Shown here piece after piece: positions 22,130 to 33,604 of a stretch of DNA of 64,000 nt. A program made the translations under genes and the position numbers. The stretch spans positions 744,001 to 808,000 of the forward strand of contig JAJFPB010000011.1 in the NCBI GenBank assembly GCA_020881915.1, read 5' to 3'. The DNA comes from Paramyrothecium sp. XJ0827. Taxonomy: Eukaryota; Ascomycota; Sordariomycetes; Hypocreales; Stachybotryaceae. Every line of letters starts with the position of its first letter. The stretch's first letter is position 1. Under the pieces are notes generated by a model, which made no database searches, was not told the origin of the DNA, and saw only the letters and a program-made list of their open reading frames with translations.

Positions 22130-24512
22130 ACCTAGCCATTACCATCTTGAGTCTCCTCAGACACATGGCTGCCGTGAGACCTTTGGTGGCCGCCTCGGCC
22201 ATGTGCTTCTTGAACCTGAGCTTCGCGTCCATGACCACTCCCAAGATCTTGGCCTTCTGCTTCGGCTTGACCACTTCTCCCTTGATCGTGAACGGGATGC
22301 GGCAGTGCGTTCGATGACGCGCGTAAAGTGGACGATGGTCGTCATGTCGCACTCAAATGTCGCCCCGCTGCACCTCTCCCACGCCAGTGCGCGGTCGATG
22401 AGGGCCTGTATGCCGTCTCTGTTCTCTTCCGCCGTCGGACCTGTGACCCAGGCTGAGTAGTCATCAACGAACGCCATCGAGCCTCCCTTTGAGTCTATCC
22501 TGCTTTGCACCAGGTCTGCATTGAAGAAGAGGAAGAGCACCGGCGATAGCGGCGACCCTTGCGGAAGGCCAGCCTGCGGCAGCTCCCGTAGCGCAGACGT
22601 GTAGCCGTTCACCGTGATCGTCGCTGTGCGGCTCGAGCAGAAAGCATCAATCCACCTGACCAGCCTCTTGGGTATACCCCGCGCTTCCAGCCTTTGCAGC
22701 AGCCTATCCTTGAACACACCGTTGTAGGCACCCTTAACGTCGAAGCTAACCAGGCTGACCACTTTGCGGTTCCGCCATGCTTTGTAGACCTGTTCCTGGA
22801 AGAGCAGCAACGCCTACTCTGCCGACCGCCGCTTTCTCGCCCCAAAGTGGTTGGCAGGCAAGAGTCCGTACGTCTCGACGGCGTATGAGATGCGATCCGC
22901 CACTACTGCTTCCAGGATCTTGCCCAGCGTCGACAGCAGCGAGATCGGCCTCCACGCCTTTGCCTTCTTGTAGTCATCTTTACCCGGCTTCTTGAGAGGG
23001 ATGATCTTGGCGGTCCTCCACTGGTCTGGCAGTCGTCCTTCGCTCAATGATGTACGGAACAGGTGCAACACCCGCTCCTTCACCACCGACCACAGCTGCT
23101 TCCACACCATGGCCGGCAGCCCGTCTTGCCCGGGCGCCTTCCATGCCTTGGCTTCCATCACCTTCTCCTCCACCTCCTCCATCGTCAGGTTTGGCATGGC
23201 CACTTCTCTGCGCCGCGGTCGTGGCCCTTCATCCTCTATGTCTGCCGGTAACGGCGGGAAGAAGGTCCTAAGCAGTTCCTCCGCCTGTTCGAGTTTATCT
23301 TGCGTCGTCGTCCCGTCTGCTCGTTTCAACGGAGGCACTTTATCACCCTTCGTCTCGTCTCCGGGTTCGAGGTACCTGGCGGCTTGCCAGATGTTGGTCC
23401 CGTCAGCGAGAAAGTCATCCCAATGTGCCTTCTTCTGCTTTCTGATGGCGTCATGATACTCTTTTGCTGCTTCTTTGGCTCGATCTTCTAGGCTGTCGAT
23501 CCGTTGACCAGCTCGACGCCGGGCCCTCGCCAGATTCCTCCAGAACGTGTACGTTCTACGGAGCTTCGTGAGATCTGCCGTCCACCATCTCTTCGCGTAT
23601 GGTGACGGCTTTGCTCTTGGTACCAGTTCATGGATCGCGTCGAGAACCACTTCCATCAACCTGTCCGTCTGTGTCTGGACGTCACCATCCCACGGGAGTA
23701 GTGTGAGCTTATCTTTCACCCTCTCCCTGATTGCATTCCACGGTGCATTCTTGAACAGTAGCCTTGAGTCTGCCGTTCTCTCGGGCGTCGTGAGATCAAA
23801 CTCCGTCTGGATGGCCCTATGGTCTGACCCGTGTTCAGTCGGGTATATACCACAATGGACCATCTCTTCTGCTAGCTCAGCTGACGCGAGCGTCAGGTCG
23901 ATGGTGCTCTCGCCACCCGGTCCCTCCCAAGTCTTCGTTCCTCGTGGGAGAAGACTGAGCAGACCATGTTCGTCCATGAGATCGATGATAGGCCCCGCTT
24001 CACCTTGCCTCCTGCCTGTTACCTCATCGCCTCCCCAAAGCTGGTCGTGACGGTTGAAGTCGCCGACCAGGACGATGTCCGTTCTCTTCCCCGTGCTGCT
24101 TCGAAAGCTCGTGACGGTCGTGTGTAGCTGTCTTATGGCCGTGCGCAAAGCATCCTCATCTTTACCCGCCACATATACTGACACCACCAAGACCTCCCGG
24201 TCGGGCCACCGAAGGATGGCACCCGTGAGATCGGCCGACGGTATCGGCACCTGTTCCGCCTCCAGATCGCTGCGGATCCAGAGCATGCTCCGGATCGGCC
24301 ACTGCATCTCGTGTCTCTTTATCGGTATATACTTGATCCAGTTTCTGTGACTGTCTGGTGTCGTCACCACCGATCCCTCAATGTTCAGCGCGTACGGTTC
24401 GGCGACCGCCAGCACTGCATAGTCCTGCAAGTCCCTATTGTTCATCATGCTTAGCTGCGTTACATCTCTCTTGTGTACGTTAAGTTGGAAGATTCGTAGG
24501 TTAGTGCCCATC
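22130..24512 (-). pseudogene. LINE ORF2: endonuclease and reverse transcriptase
   Basis: The start MGTNLRIFQLNVHKRD at 24512 opens an APE-type endonuclease ('QLNVHKRD', 'VAEPYAL', 'VLVGDFNRHDQLWGG', 'STIDLTLAS', 'GSDHRAI'). Reverse transcriptase follows: 'AWKAPGQDGLPAMVWK', 'WRPISLLSTLGKILEAVVAD', 'SFDVKGAYNGVF', 'GLPQGSPLSPVLF' and the catalytic 'AFVDDYSAWV'. An in-frame TAG at about 22814 replaces a glutamine expected in 'RRSAE-ALLLFQEQ', and a one-base shift lies near 22305 before 'FTIKGEVVKPKQKAKILGVV'. The enzyme nicks DNA and copies its RNA at the nick; this copy cannot make a full protein. Confidence 0.88.
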
Positions 24513-26066
24513 AGTGATGTGTAATTGTCGCACCCGACAGTTTCGACTGAGCGACTCATGCGGTCCTCCACACAGCACGCACTTTGGTTCGACCGCTTGG
24601 CAATCTCGATGGCGGTGACCCGTGTCCGCGCACTTGCCGCATCGTTGTGTCTTGCTGCAAGCAAAAGCTTTGTGGCCAGTCTCCCAGCAGTTGTAGCACT
24701 GAGCAGGGCCTTGGCGCCGCTCGAAGACGTTGGTGCTGGCCGACTCACCAGCCAGGTGGAAGTACCTCTCTTCCAGCAGCCGTCGCGCATCGCTGGCTTT
24801 GGTGACATAGATCACCATCGATCCGTACGTCTTGCCGTTCTCCTTGTCGCTGAGCCAGTGCATCTTGGCAATCGTCACCTCATTCTCTCTTCCTAGTGCC
24901 TCTTGCACCTGGCAGGACGTTGCCGGATGAGTCCAGAACCACCGTCCTGTTTGCACCGTCGACCTTAACCGGATATAGCTGATCTCGGAGGACTCGCGCA
25001 CCCTTGACTACAGTTTTCTCTGCCACGTCCTTGACAAGCTGCATCTCTCCTTCGTCTCGGCATATTACCTTGATGCGGTCCGGGTTTCTCGCATCTTTCA
25101 CCACGGCTGCGCACCTCCAGCTTTCTCGGCCGTCCCTTGCCCGTACCTTCTCTTCGATTGCTTGACGCACTTCTCCGACTTGCACCTTGCCTCTGTCCTC
25201 TTGAATGACTCGCGACGTGTCGATGGTGCAGAACAGAGTATCCGTGAATGAGGATGGTGTCGTGCGCATGGATGAGAGCGTACGGACGTTGCTCGGCTGG
25301 CTTGTGGGTGGGGAACGGGCTACATCTGCATACGATGGCTGTGGGCTTGTCTGAGCGCTGCTGGCGATAGTATCGGCCATCACGTGCAGCTGCTCCTTAC
25401 CTGTTGCATTTCCTCCTTCACTTGTTTAATCTCCTCTGCTGTCTGGGCTTGAACCTTTGTAAGTTCCTTCATCACTTCCTCTCGCAATTGCTCCATGCCT
25501 CTCGCAGTCTGTTCTCGCATGGTTCTACTTTGTTCGCTCATCTGCTCTCGCATTACCCTCAGCTGCCTGGTAGACTGTTCATGCAGGCGTCTAAGCTCGT
25601 CTGATTTCTTCAGCTCTTCGGCTGCCTGCGTCTTGACCGCCTGGATTTCCTGCTGGAGCTGTCGGATCATCTCCAGCTGTTCGCCCATCATCTGCGTCGC
25701 CGTTCGCTGATTGCCCATCAACGCGTCCCAGAGTCTCTCAAGCATTTTCTTCTGCTCACCCATCAGATGGGCCGACGTCTCCTGGAGCATCGCTCGGAGC
25801 ATGACCTGCATCAACGACGCGTCGGTGCCCGTCGCGCCTTCCATCCTCTGTGGTTCTCCAGCCCTATCAGTCAGCGGAATCTCACCAGCATTCTCACTGA
25901 CTTCCGACTGATCCGGGCCGATCTTGTTTGCTGCGCCGGTTTTCTTTGTCGCTGTCTGCAGCGTTTCCTGCAATTTCGCCGTCGGCTTCGCAGGCCTCGA
26001 GGACCGACGCGCCGCCGCGACAGAATCCCCGCCTTGGACCAGGATCTCCCCAGCAGTCGCGTCCAT
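24501..26066 (-). pseudogene. LINE ORF1 (Gag-like) with zinc knuckles, frameshifted
   Basis: The likely start is MDATAGEILVQGGDS at 26066. A long coiled coil follows ('MLERLWDALMGNQRTATQMM', 'REQTARGMEQLREEVMKEL'). A frame shift near 25395 leads to 'PSYADVARSPPTSQPSNVR', the usual link in Tad ORF1, then an RNA-binding domain ('WRCAAVVKDARNPDRIKVIC'). A second shift near 24930 leads to 'KTYGSMVIYVTKASDARRLL' and CCHC-type knuckles (CYNCWETGHKAFAC, CGKCADTGHRHRDC, CVLCGGPHES). The protein would coat the element's RNA. Confidence 0.82.
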
Positions 26067-26113
26067 TTCGCGGCAAAAACGCTCACGGCCTTGCCGGCTT
26101 CTACGCTCCCCCA

Positions 26114-26257
26114 AAAGATTGTAAAGATTGTAAAGATTGTAAAGATTGTAAAGATTGTAAAGATTGTAAAGATTGTAAAGATTGTAAAGATTGTAAAGAT
26201 TGTAAAGATTGTAAAGATTGTAAAGATTGTAAAGATTGTAAAGATTGTAAAGATTGT
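26114..26257. repeat. Perfect 9-bp minisatellite, 16 copies
   Basis: AAAGATTGT repeats 16 times without a mismatch (144 bp), starting 48 bp from the presumed LINE ORF1 start, on its 5' side. All frames stay open (KDC repeat on plus, LQS repeat on minus), which creates spurious ORFs. Confidence 0.97.
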
Positions 26258-26349
26258 GTATTGTATATAGGGCGAGCTGCGCCTCTCAAGCAGCGTACAT
26301 AGTAATTGTGGTGGTGCGGGGTTGAGAAGTTACTTTATGTACCGACAAA

Positions 26350-26405
26350 TTGACTAATCTATTGTGGGGCAGCTACAAGCTACCTGGCTTCGCGCAGTCA
26401 AGGGG
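26350..26405. mobile_element. piggyBac-like right terminus inside pogo fragment
   Basis: The 28 bp at 26381-26408 are identical to 9661-9688, the 3' end of the piggyBac-like copy at 8.4-9.7 kb. Upstream 'gcagctacaagct' resembles the end of the copy at 29.9 kb ('gcctacaagctgcc'). The pogo homology begins immediately after '...AAGGGG' with 'ATAACACACAT', so this looks like the end of a piggyBac-like element inserted in a pogo copy. Confidence 0.6.
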
Positions 26406-27165
26406 ATAACACACATTTCCAAGACCGAGTTCTTTCCCGCCTTCTACAACGCACACCAAGTCATAATGACCAAATCGAATATTCAGGGAGGCTTTAAAGG
26501 AGCTGGACTTACTCCTTTAGATGCGAACCATGTGATCTCGAAGCTTGATATTCGATTACGAACTCCAACGCCTGCTATAAATGAGCCAGAGCTTCCTGCC
26601 TCTTGGACCTCACGAACCCCAAAGACAGTAAGAGAAACCGAATCTCAATCCGAATTCATTGAGAGACGAATTAGAAGACATAAGAGCAGTTCTCCAGCAT
26701 CAATTGTTGATGCATTAAAGTCTTTTTCTAAGGGAACGAAGGCAATTATCCATAGGATGGCTCTATTAGAGTCAGAGGTTAAGGATCTTCGAGAGGCAAA
26801 TGCAATACTAAGCCGGCGCCGGAGGGAAAAAAGGAAACGCCTACGTAATGGAGGGACGATGACTATAGACGAAGGTCAGGCATCAATTGATCAAATAGAA
26901 GTAGATAGTCAGGTAGTGGCCGAATCGTCGAGAAGAGGCGGTCAAGGGAGGTCATGGCAACCGAGGCCAAGGGGCTGTGGCATTTGCGGCAAGACAGGGC
27001 ATAATGTTCGAACATGCAAGGCAGAGATAGAGGTCTCTGGACAAGAGCATAGCGATTAGTTTTAATTGATCAAATGGTCTGTTGTGTTTTTATTAAGATT
27101 ACTATCCTAGCGGTTAGGATTTTTGATCCATTCGTTATGTTGATCCACTCGTTATGCATGTACGT
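26406..27165 (+). pseudogene. pogo-like transposase, 3' fragment with right TIR
   Basis: The frame is open to 27059 and begins inside the transposase at 'THISKTEFFPAFYNAHQV'. It continues through 'GGFKGAGLTPLDANHVISK' to the CCHC knuckle CGICGKTGHNVRTC and 'SGQEHSD'. It is nearly identical to the matching part of pogo-1 but lacks that copy's two frameshifts here. The right TIR ends at 27165, followed by TA (27166-27167). The DDE core and left TIR are missing. The TA target lies inside the last codons of the piggyBac-like gene to the right. Confidence 0.88.
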
Positions 27166-27167
27166 TA

Positions 27168-29361
27168 GAAGTTCCAGCATTTGTGGGGATTACAAATAGC
27201 TACATTACACGTCATACAACCCTTCCAAGTCTGCGTACCTTCCCTAGGGCCCCGTTTGGACCGACCCTTGTTGGCTCGGCTGTTGATGCTGTTTGCATCT
27301 AGCTGTTCCATGGGGCCAGCAGGGTGCCGTTTTTTTTATAGCCTTTTTGAGCTCTGTGATCGTGGGCCGATTTGGACGCCCTGACAAGCCAGACAACGAG
27401 CATACTTACCTCTATAGTCCCATTTGTGTTGTTGAGTAGGGATGGATTCGTTCCCAGGACAATATCTCTGCCTTGTTGAGCCTGCCTTGCCGTAGGTCTT
27501 GAAGATATCGTCAACTAAGGCTTGTTGGAACCGGCTCTGGGCCCTATACGGCTTCCAGCTCGGCTGACCTTGTTGTTGCAAGATGAAGCTATTAGACAGA
27601 GCTACGGATAGGAGGAAGGACCAGGTCAGAGCCCGGGCAGGACCCCGTCTCTGACGACGGTCAAAATGCTCATTGGCTCGAAGATGATCAGCTCTGTCAA
27701 CAGCATTCATTAATTTATTATAGTCGGCTGCGACAGACGGGATATTTAGCTTCAAGATGGGCTTGTCACCAAATAGCCGTTTAGTCGAGCGGGCTCGAGC
27801 CCTTGTTGTTGTTGGCCGCCGGCGGATGCATTCGAGGGTCTCTTGGCCGGTGTAAACCGTAGTTAAAAACAACACTAAGGCATTGTCCTTCCAGCCGATT
27901 TGGTTGACCTAGATATCTAGTAATTAGTAGGGAAACTCGGTAGGATCTTCTAGATATCCGGACCTTATTATCAGCTGTGGGCTTGGCTATAAGACGCCCC
28001 CATGACCATAGGTTCCGGCATTTATTATCGTCGTTTTTCGCCCTGACAAGGTCCCTATGTATGCCACTATTCGTACGGGCTGTGCCTGTGGCTCCAATGC
28101 CTAGCTGTCGTAGCTGCCGGAAGAGCTGCGGTGACGAGAAGAGGTTGTCAACAAAGACATGATATGTATTGGGCGGCAGCTGTTTTACTAGGAAAACAAC
28201 GACAGCTTGAGCGGGTTAAGCGCCTTGTCAACATCTAGGGCCTCGTCAATGCCGTCCAAGGCATCGTCTGCCGGGCCCTCCGAGATATCAGATGCATCGT
28301 CAGTTATATCGTCAGACATATCGTCAGAGCCCTCATCCCAACGGCTCGTCTGACGGCTTGTTCAGGGGCTGTTTTTTTGAGGGCTTTTTCTGTGGGAGCT
28401 CAACGCCGACAGGGCCAAATTTAGATCCAGGCGTATGCCAAATCCAGTGTAGGATATAGCCTTGGATAGCTAGGATCCAGACCTTGATCCCTGTGGGTGT
28501 TGGTTTGGACGGGATCGTCACCTTCTGCTTGGACCGCCCTTCGAACTTGATCATACCCTCATCTACACCAATATCGCTGCCAACTTCAACAGCAGCTATA
28601 GCAGCCGACATGATATGGTTGGCCCATTCGTTGACCTTGTTGTACGGGGCCGGCACCCCATGTTGTATTGTATCCGGATCGTGGATTTGAAGCCGTCTTT
28701 TTAGTAGGAAAAATCGATCATATGTCATGAATTGAATCCATGGATAGGTAGGACTGAATTCCCCATCTCCCGGCACCTTCCAATAGTCTTCTAGTCGCGG
28801 AGCCCTATGTAGGGTCATTGATATCACAATCCTATCCAGACATAGATTTCTGCCACAGATGTCTCAATCCAACGACTCTGGCGGCTCCCATCGTTCGGCT
28901 CGGTCGTTGGGTCATTGGCAGAGCTATTCGTATAGCTGACCCATTGTTCAACGAGGGATTCGGGTAGGAAAAGCTGGAATAGCTTCAACGGCGTCTCCGG
29001 AAGGTCCCTGACCTTGAGAGGTCGATATGGAACGTCGAGGCCTTCAAAATGTGACCCTATACGGCTTGTTGGCTTGTGGTCCGGCCGGCATGTGTTATCA
29101 ATAGCTTGCTCGCGCCGGCTATGGTCCGTTGTAACAGGAATCCGTTCCTCGGGGGCCACGGTGGCTGCGGCAGCATCGTTGTCTGCTTCCATCGTCAAAT
29201 AGCTAGTAGCGGCAGCATTGTCTATTGTGGAAGAATCATCAAAATCGTCTACATAGCTATTTCTATGGACAGGGATTTCCTTGTTCCTCAATGTACTGAC
29301 ATCATGGACAGGGGTGGTGTGGAGATAGTTACATCCAATAAGCCCTCGCACAGCCAAGGGG
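27168..29361 (-). pseudogene. piggyBac-like transposase (copy 3)
   Basis: Read leftwards from the terminus at 29361: 'IPLAVRGLIGCNYLHTTPV', an acidic N-terminal region, 'LFLPESLVEQWVSYTN', then 'DYWKVPGDGEFSPTYPW', 'FFLLKRRLQIHDPD' and the piggyBac core 'SDIGVDEGMIKFEGRSKQKV' with 'PSKPTPTGIKVWI'. A degenerate middle (27880-28330) holds the 'YHVFVDNLFSS'-equivalent. The C-terminus has 'VAADYNKLMNAVDRADHLRA' and a cysteine cluster (CMTC...C...CWNF) cut by pogo at the codon after CWNF. Breaks near 28825 and in the middle abolish function. Its right end lies inside copy 4. Confidence 0.8.
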
Positions 29362-29911
29362 ATAGCTTCCTTTTGCAGAGGAAAGGGCGGCCCGTTTGGA
29401 CGCCCTTCAAGTCACAGAGCCGCTGGCAACAAACAAGCCCTTGTGGACGAGATCTTCCTTATTATACGGCCCTTCAGGCTGCTCAAGGCAGAGGAATCGT
29501 ATCGGCAATCCAACTATCCCAATTGGCCAGCATATAAAAGGCCCAAGGGGACAGTCACGCTGTTTGGCGTGTCAAGGCGTTCAAATTGGTCCCCGGAAGA
29601 CGTCCCGGAAGATGCCCCGGCGCCCTAGAAAACGGGATGCCTTGCAGATATTAGATGCGAATAGCATCAATAGCCGCGACAACCGGACTGCTCAACGCAG
29701 GGCCCGGGCCAGGGCTCAGAAGCCAAGAATCGGTACAAACGTTCGGTGGGGCTGTCTGACATGTAATGTAGCTCTTTGTAAGGAAGGGAACTGCTGGGAC
29801 TTCTATCACCAGCCAATTGCTTAGGTAGCTGAAGTCACTAGCGTTTACGCCGTTCTAATTGGATCAGATCCATGTCCGGTACGCGGGTGGTGCCTACAAG
29901 CTGCCAAAGAG
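29362..29911 (+). pseudogene. piggyBac-like transposase C-terminus (copy 4)
   Basis: Plus-strand sequence starts mid-gene at 'SFLLQRKGRPVWTPFKSQ', shifts frame, and ends with 'GCLTCNVALCKEGNCWDFYH' and TAG at about 29824. The family 3' terminus follows ('aagctgccaaagaga', about 29897-29911). It faces copy 3 head to head and was evidently the target into which copy 3 inserted. Confidence 0.75.
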
Positions 29912-30659
29912 ATTCGCTCTACCACTCCTTACTTTAGCTGCCACAAGTTTCTTCACACATCGCAATATGCGCTTGCGGTGCAATTGATCGTGATGGGGTG
30001 CACCCTTGACGGGAGTGGTGGGGCTCCTATTTTTTTTAATTTTCTTTAAACCAATGAGGCTATGATGCATGGAATCCAAGTGGAAGGAATCCAACTAGAA
30101 CCCCGATTTGACTAAGAGAACCCAAGTGGAGGGAATCCAACCTAAACCCAAGCGCGCCAAGACCACTTTAATGTAGGGAATTCATGTTGGATTCCCGCCG
30201 AATGGTGGTCAGGGTTAAAAGAAGAAAAGTGTAAAAAATACGGGGTGTAAGGGTTGCACTCGCGACCTTGTCGGGCTCCTCGGTTATGGACGATAACTAT
30301 GGGGCTGCTTGGGAGGCTGTGCATATAGGATCCCTCCTTTTGGACAGCCAAGGAGATAATATAATCTCGGTTGCAGCACTGCCCCCCTGAGTCAACGTTC
30401 CCTGAGGACTATTATTATTAAATTTCCACGGGTAAAATAGACTTTCTTGGAACCCTCTGCAAGGGTGTGACTATATATAAGGGGGGGCTAAACGCCTCTC
30501 TAGCTAGCTGTTCAATTCAACGAAGGTCGCGATACTTGGTCGTGGATGCAACCCTCTGTCATATCAACACTAGCCCACGGCAAGATTCACCAACAGTCTT
30601 TCTCCTCGTTCTGCCCATATTGTAGGCAATAAACACTAAGGAGCAAAGACGATTTCACA
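29912..30659. other. Intergenic with ggaatccaa repeats; upstream region of the hydrolase gene
   Basis: Words 'ggaatccaa' recur at 30071, 30086 and 30134 and in inverted form at 30187, suggesting a decayed foldback element. A TATATAA box at about 30474-30480 and a pyrimidine-rich leader precede the ATG at 30660. Confidence 0.4.
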
Positions 30660-32414
30660 ATGCGCGCATTCACGTGCGTGCTCACGCTGCTTGCCGCCAA
30701 TGGAGTGCTTGCAGAGCAGCAGCATCAACGGCCATCGGGTCACGTAAAGCCACCACGGAGTGACAGGAATCCCTTTACAGACGAGTTCTCCGCCCTTGCC
30801 AAGAACGTCATGGAAGAATGGCATGCCGCGGGACTGTCCTTGGCAGTCGTAGACGACAAGAGCGTCTTCACAAAGGTGCGCATTGCCCCAAGCCCATTTC
30901 TCCGTTTCTTGCGAATGATCACTGAAACCATTGAACCTCACAGGGCTTCGGTTTCGCAAGATTGCCCGATACACCCGCCACGGCAGAAACACTCTACTAT
31001 GTCGGATCAACCACAAAGGCCCATACCGCCGCCGTCCTGTCGCATTTTATCGACACCAAGAAATTCAATGGCCTGGCCCAGGGCTGGAGCACCACCATCT
31101 CATCCCTGATCCCCGACGACTTTGTGCTGCAAAACGAGTGGGCCACACGCTCCCTCACTCTCGATGACGCCGTCAGCCACAGATCTGGAATGGCCAGCCA
31201 TGATAATGCCTGGCATGAAGAGATTAACGGGACCCAAGCCACCGTCAAAGACATAGTTCGCAACTTCAGAAACCTTCCTTATGGGATCGAGCCTCGAGTC
31301 AAGTGGTGGTACTGCAACTCGCTTTACGTAACCTTATCACACATCATTGAGACCCTCACCGGGAAATGGCTTGGGCAAGTCTTCAAGGAGGTCATCTGGG
31401 AGCCTCTCGGTATGAACCATACCTACATGGACCTCGAACAAGCAAAAAAGTCCGATGCACTCCTAGCAACAGCCTACAAATGGAGCCCTGATAGCGAAAG
31501 CTACGATGAGCTGGAGACTGTGAGTACCACCGCGGTCAGCGGCGCTGGCGCTGCCATTTCCAACGTCATCGACTACGCAAAATGGCTTCAATGCCTTATC
31601 CATGAAAAAGAGCCATTCTCTAAGGCTGTTCACAAGGACATCCGAACGCCTCGCTTCTTGGCGAGTGACCAGTCGTCAGATGGCAGCGACGTTGTGCTCT
31701 ACGGGCTGGCCTGGATGAGAACAATCATCCATGGTCATGTGGCGTACTGGCACACCGGATCGGTCATGACTTTTGAAGCTTATGTCTACTGGTTCCCGGA
31801 GCTCAAGTACGGCATCGTCGCGTTTTCGAACAGCGGGCTGGTATCCAAACCGGTGGAGCACGTCCTCGTGAGGCGACTCATGGAGGACAGGATGGGTATT
31901 CCTCCTAGCGACAGACTCGATGTCAACAAGATGTACGTTTCCAGTTGTGAAGAGGGCCAGTGGCTTTACTAATGAAGAACAAAACAGTGAAAAAGACATG
32001 TGGGAGGGTATACGCAAAGCCATCGACATGGCCGACGAAGTTCTATACCCTAACAAACCAAAGGATCCAGTTCCGCCTACCCTGGGCCCGGGCTATCTGG
32101 TCGGCAAGTACTTTCACAAAGGCTACGGCACCGTCGATCTGTTCGAGGAGCCCCTCTACGCCTGCTCGGACAAGACGATCCTGGTGGCCAACCGGACCGA
32201 GTTGACGTGGAAACAGCAGTGGCGCATACACCACGTATTCGGTGACCATTGGACCCTGTACAGCAAGATGCTTTTTGGTGTGGATGAGGTCTTTGCCTAC
32301 GGCGCAGCTCACTTCAAATTTGGGGTTGATGGCAAGGTTTCCGGCTTGGAAATAACGTTGATTGACGGGAATCTTCTTGAGGGAGTGATTTTGTTTGACA
32401 AAGTCGAGGACTGA
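30660..32414 (+). CDS. Secreted beta-lactamase-fold serine hydrolase, 543 aa
   Basis: Exons are 30660-30875, 30944-31932 and 31988-32414. The introns (68 and 55 nt) follow GT-AG, the second with a TACTAAT branch site. The N-terminus MRAFTCVLTLLAANGVLAEQ is a signal peptide. The catalytic set of the PF00144 fold is visible: SxxK in 'YVGSTTKAHTAA' (nucleophile Ser and Lys), YxN as 'YCN' in 'WWYCNSLYV', and HTG ('YWHTGSV') in place of KTG. Exon 3 adds a lipocalin-like C-terminal domain ('GYLVGKYFHKGYGTVDLFE'), common in fungal penicillin-binding-protein-like esterases and peptidases. The frame is intact across all splice sites. The substrate is unknown: it could be an esterase, D-peptidase or lactonase. 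Function as a resistance beta-lactamase should not be assumed. Confidence 0.9.
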
Positions 32415-32756
32415 GTACTGTTGCACTATGCAAGGCAATGCGGTAGGAGTGTCTGCGATCTTGAGTTGGAGTCATGTAATAGGCGCCGGGTCTGGTTACT
32501 GACGTCGTCTTGAAAAGACTTTTCCACCCCAAGCAATACCATCCTTGTTTTATATACGACTTTGTATGCCTGAACATGTGCACAAAGAATTGGGTCCAGA
32601 CTGCCTTACTCATCACATGAAACGAGACACTACCACTGTCACTATGAGCGAATGAACAACTCAACAGACATATAATCTTGGACTCGAGTGATATCTCTAT
32701 TGCCCTGCGTTCCCCAAGATAATCTTAAACTACTCGCATAATTCGGCTCGAAGAGT

Positions 32757-32960
32757 TTACTTGGTCGGATAGGTGTTGGTAAACTGACTGCCGATGTCTT
32801 TCAGCATCTCATCTCGAGTAGCCGTTGTTGGAGGAAGCCTGGGCTGTGAGGCTGAATTTTTCGCGTTGATGGACGAGGTCGTATGTCCAGGATGAAGCAG
32901 AGCCGGCATTGGCTACTGTGCTTGACGTATCGAGAGCTTTAAGGAGGCTCCTAAACAGGT
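32757..32960 (-). pseudogene. Possible 3' remnant of an unidentified gene
   Basis: On the minus strand, 'PPTTATRDEMLKDIGSQFTN' ends in 'TYPTK' and TAA at 32757. Upstream, a different frame reads 'SLLKALDTSSTVANAGSASS' and 'WTYDLVHQREKFSLT'. Both look coding-like (balanced composition, no stop) but need a frameshift to join. I cannot name a family. The rest of 32415-33596 shows nothing recognisable. Confidence 0.3.
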
Positions 32961-33604
32961 CAGCTCTCTAGTCCTCACCGAATCCATTTCCTAGGCGATA
33001 AGTATGAGAACAGGCACAGCAGACGGACCTCAAGGTATGACGAGCAGTAGTAGAGCTGAATCACTAACACAGCAATACCCTCCTTCAAAGCGTTCATGGC
33101 ACCACCACAATCGCTAATGTCGGTCATGCTGTGGTGCACTACCTACGCCGCCATATATACCAGCATAGAAGGTGCATGGTGCTGAAAGAATTGCTCTGGA
33201 GCTTTTCACTAGCTCAATGGAGTGAGGATTGACCCACGTGGCGCATCATGCGGACCATCTTTCCAGTTGCCTTCGCCAGTAATACAACTGACATGTCAAG
33301 CATATATCTGATTCTCTACATGTTCCAGTGATACATAACCCTAAGCCTGTCGTTCAATTGCTTTGCTGCATCTCCGCACATAAATTTCGCAGATGTATCT
33401 AGCCAGGAACATAAGCAATGTGTTTTACTTGAGCTTTTGCATGTGATTCACGTTTGCGGAACAAGAACCCTGTACAGTAGGATTGAGATCTGTGTATTGT
33501 GTTCCTCAAAGGTTTTTGTGTTGACTGCTAGAGGAAAAGATTTGCTTCAAAGTGCGTTGCAATAACCCGACGATCTAATCAGTCACTCAACATGTGCTTA
33601 TACT

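Larger units (their letters stand above)
22130..26066 (-). mobile_element. Tad-like LINE, 3' truncated
   Basis: A non-LTR retrotransposon read leftwards: ORF1 (26066 to 24501) then ORF2 (24512 to 22130). ORF2's ATG overlaps the end of ORF1 in the 12-nt context ATGGGCACTAA. The coding homology stops at 'LRRLKMV' (about 22130), just after the reverse transcriptase, so the C-terminal part (RNase H in Tad-type elements) and the 3' UTR are missing. Confidence 0.85.

Noticed and set aside
25767..26302. ORFs with KDC or LQS repeats across the minisatellite
   Set aside because: A 9-bp repeat leaves all frames open; no start context or domain supports a protein.
30245..30300. tRNA-like antisense stretch ('ggttgcactcgcgacctt')
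   Set aside because: The T-arm consensus is not matched and no acceptor or D-arm pairing can be drawn.
30186..30567. Possible solo LTR (TGTTG...CAACA) upstream of the hydrolase gene
   Set aside because: No 5-bp duplication (attca versus ctagc), and the TATATAA box plus leader are better explained as the core promoter of the adjacent gene.
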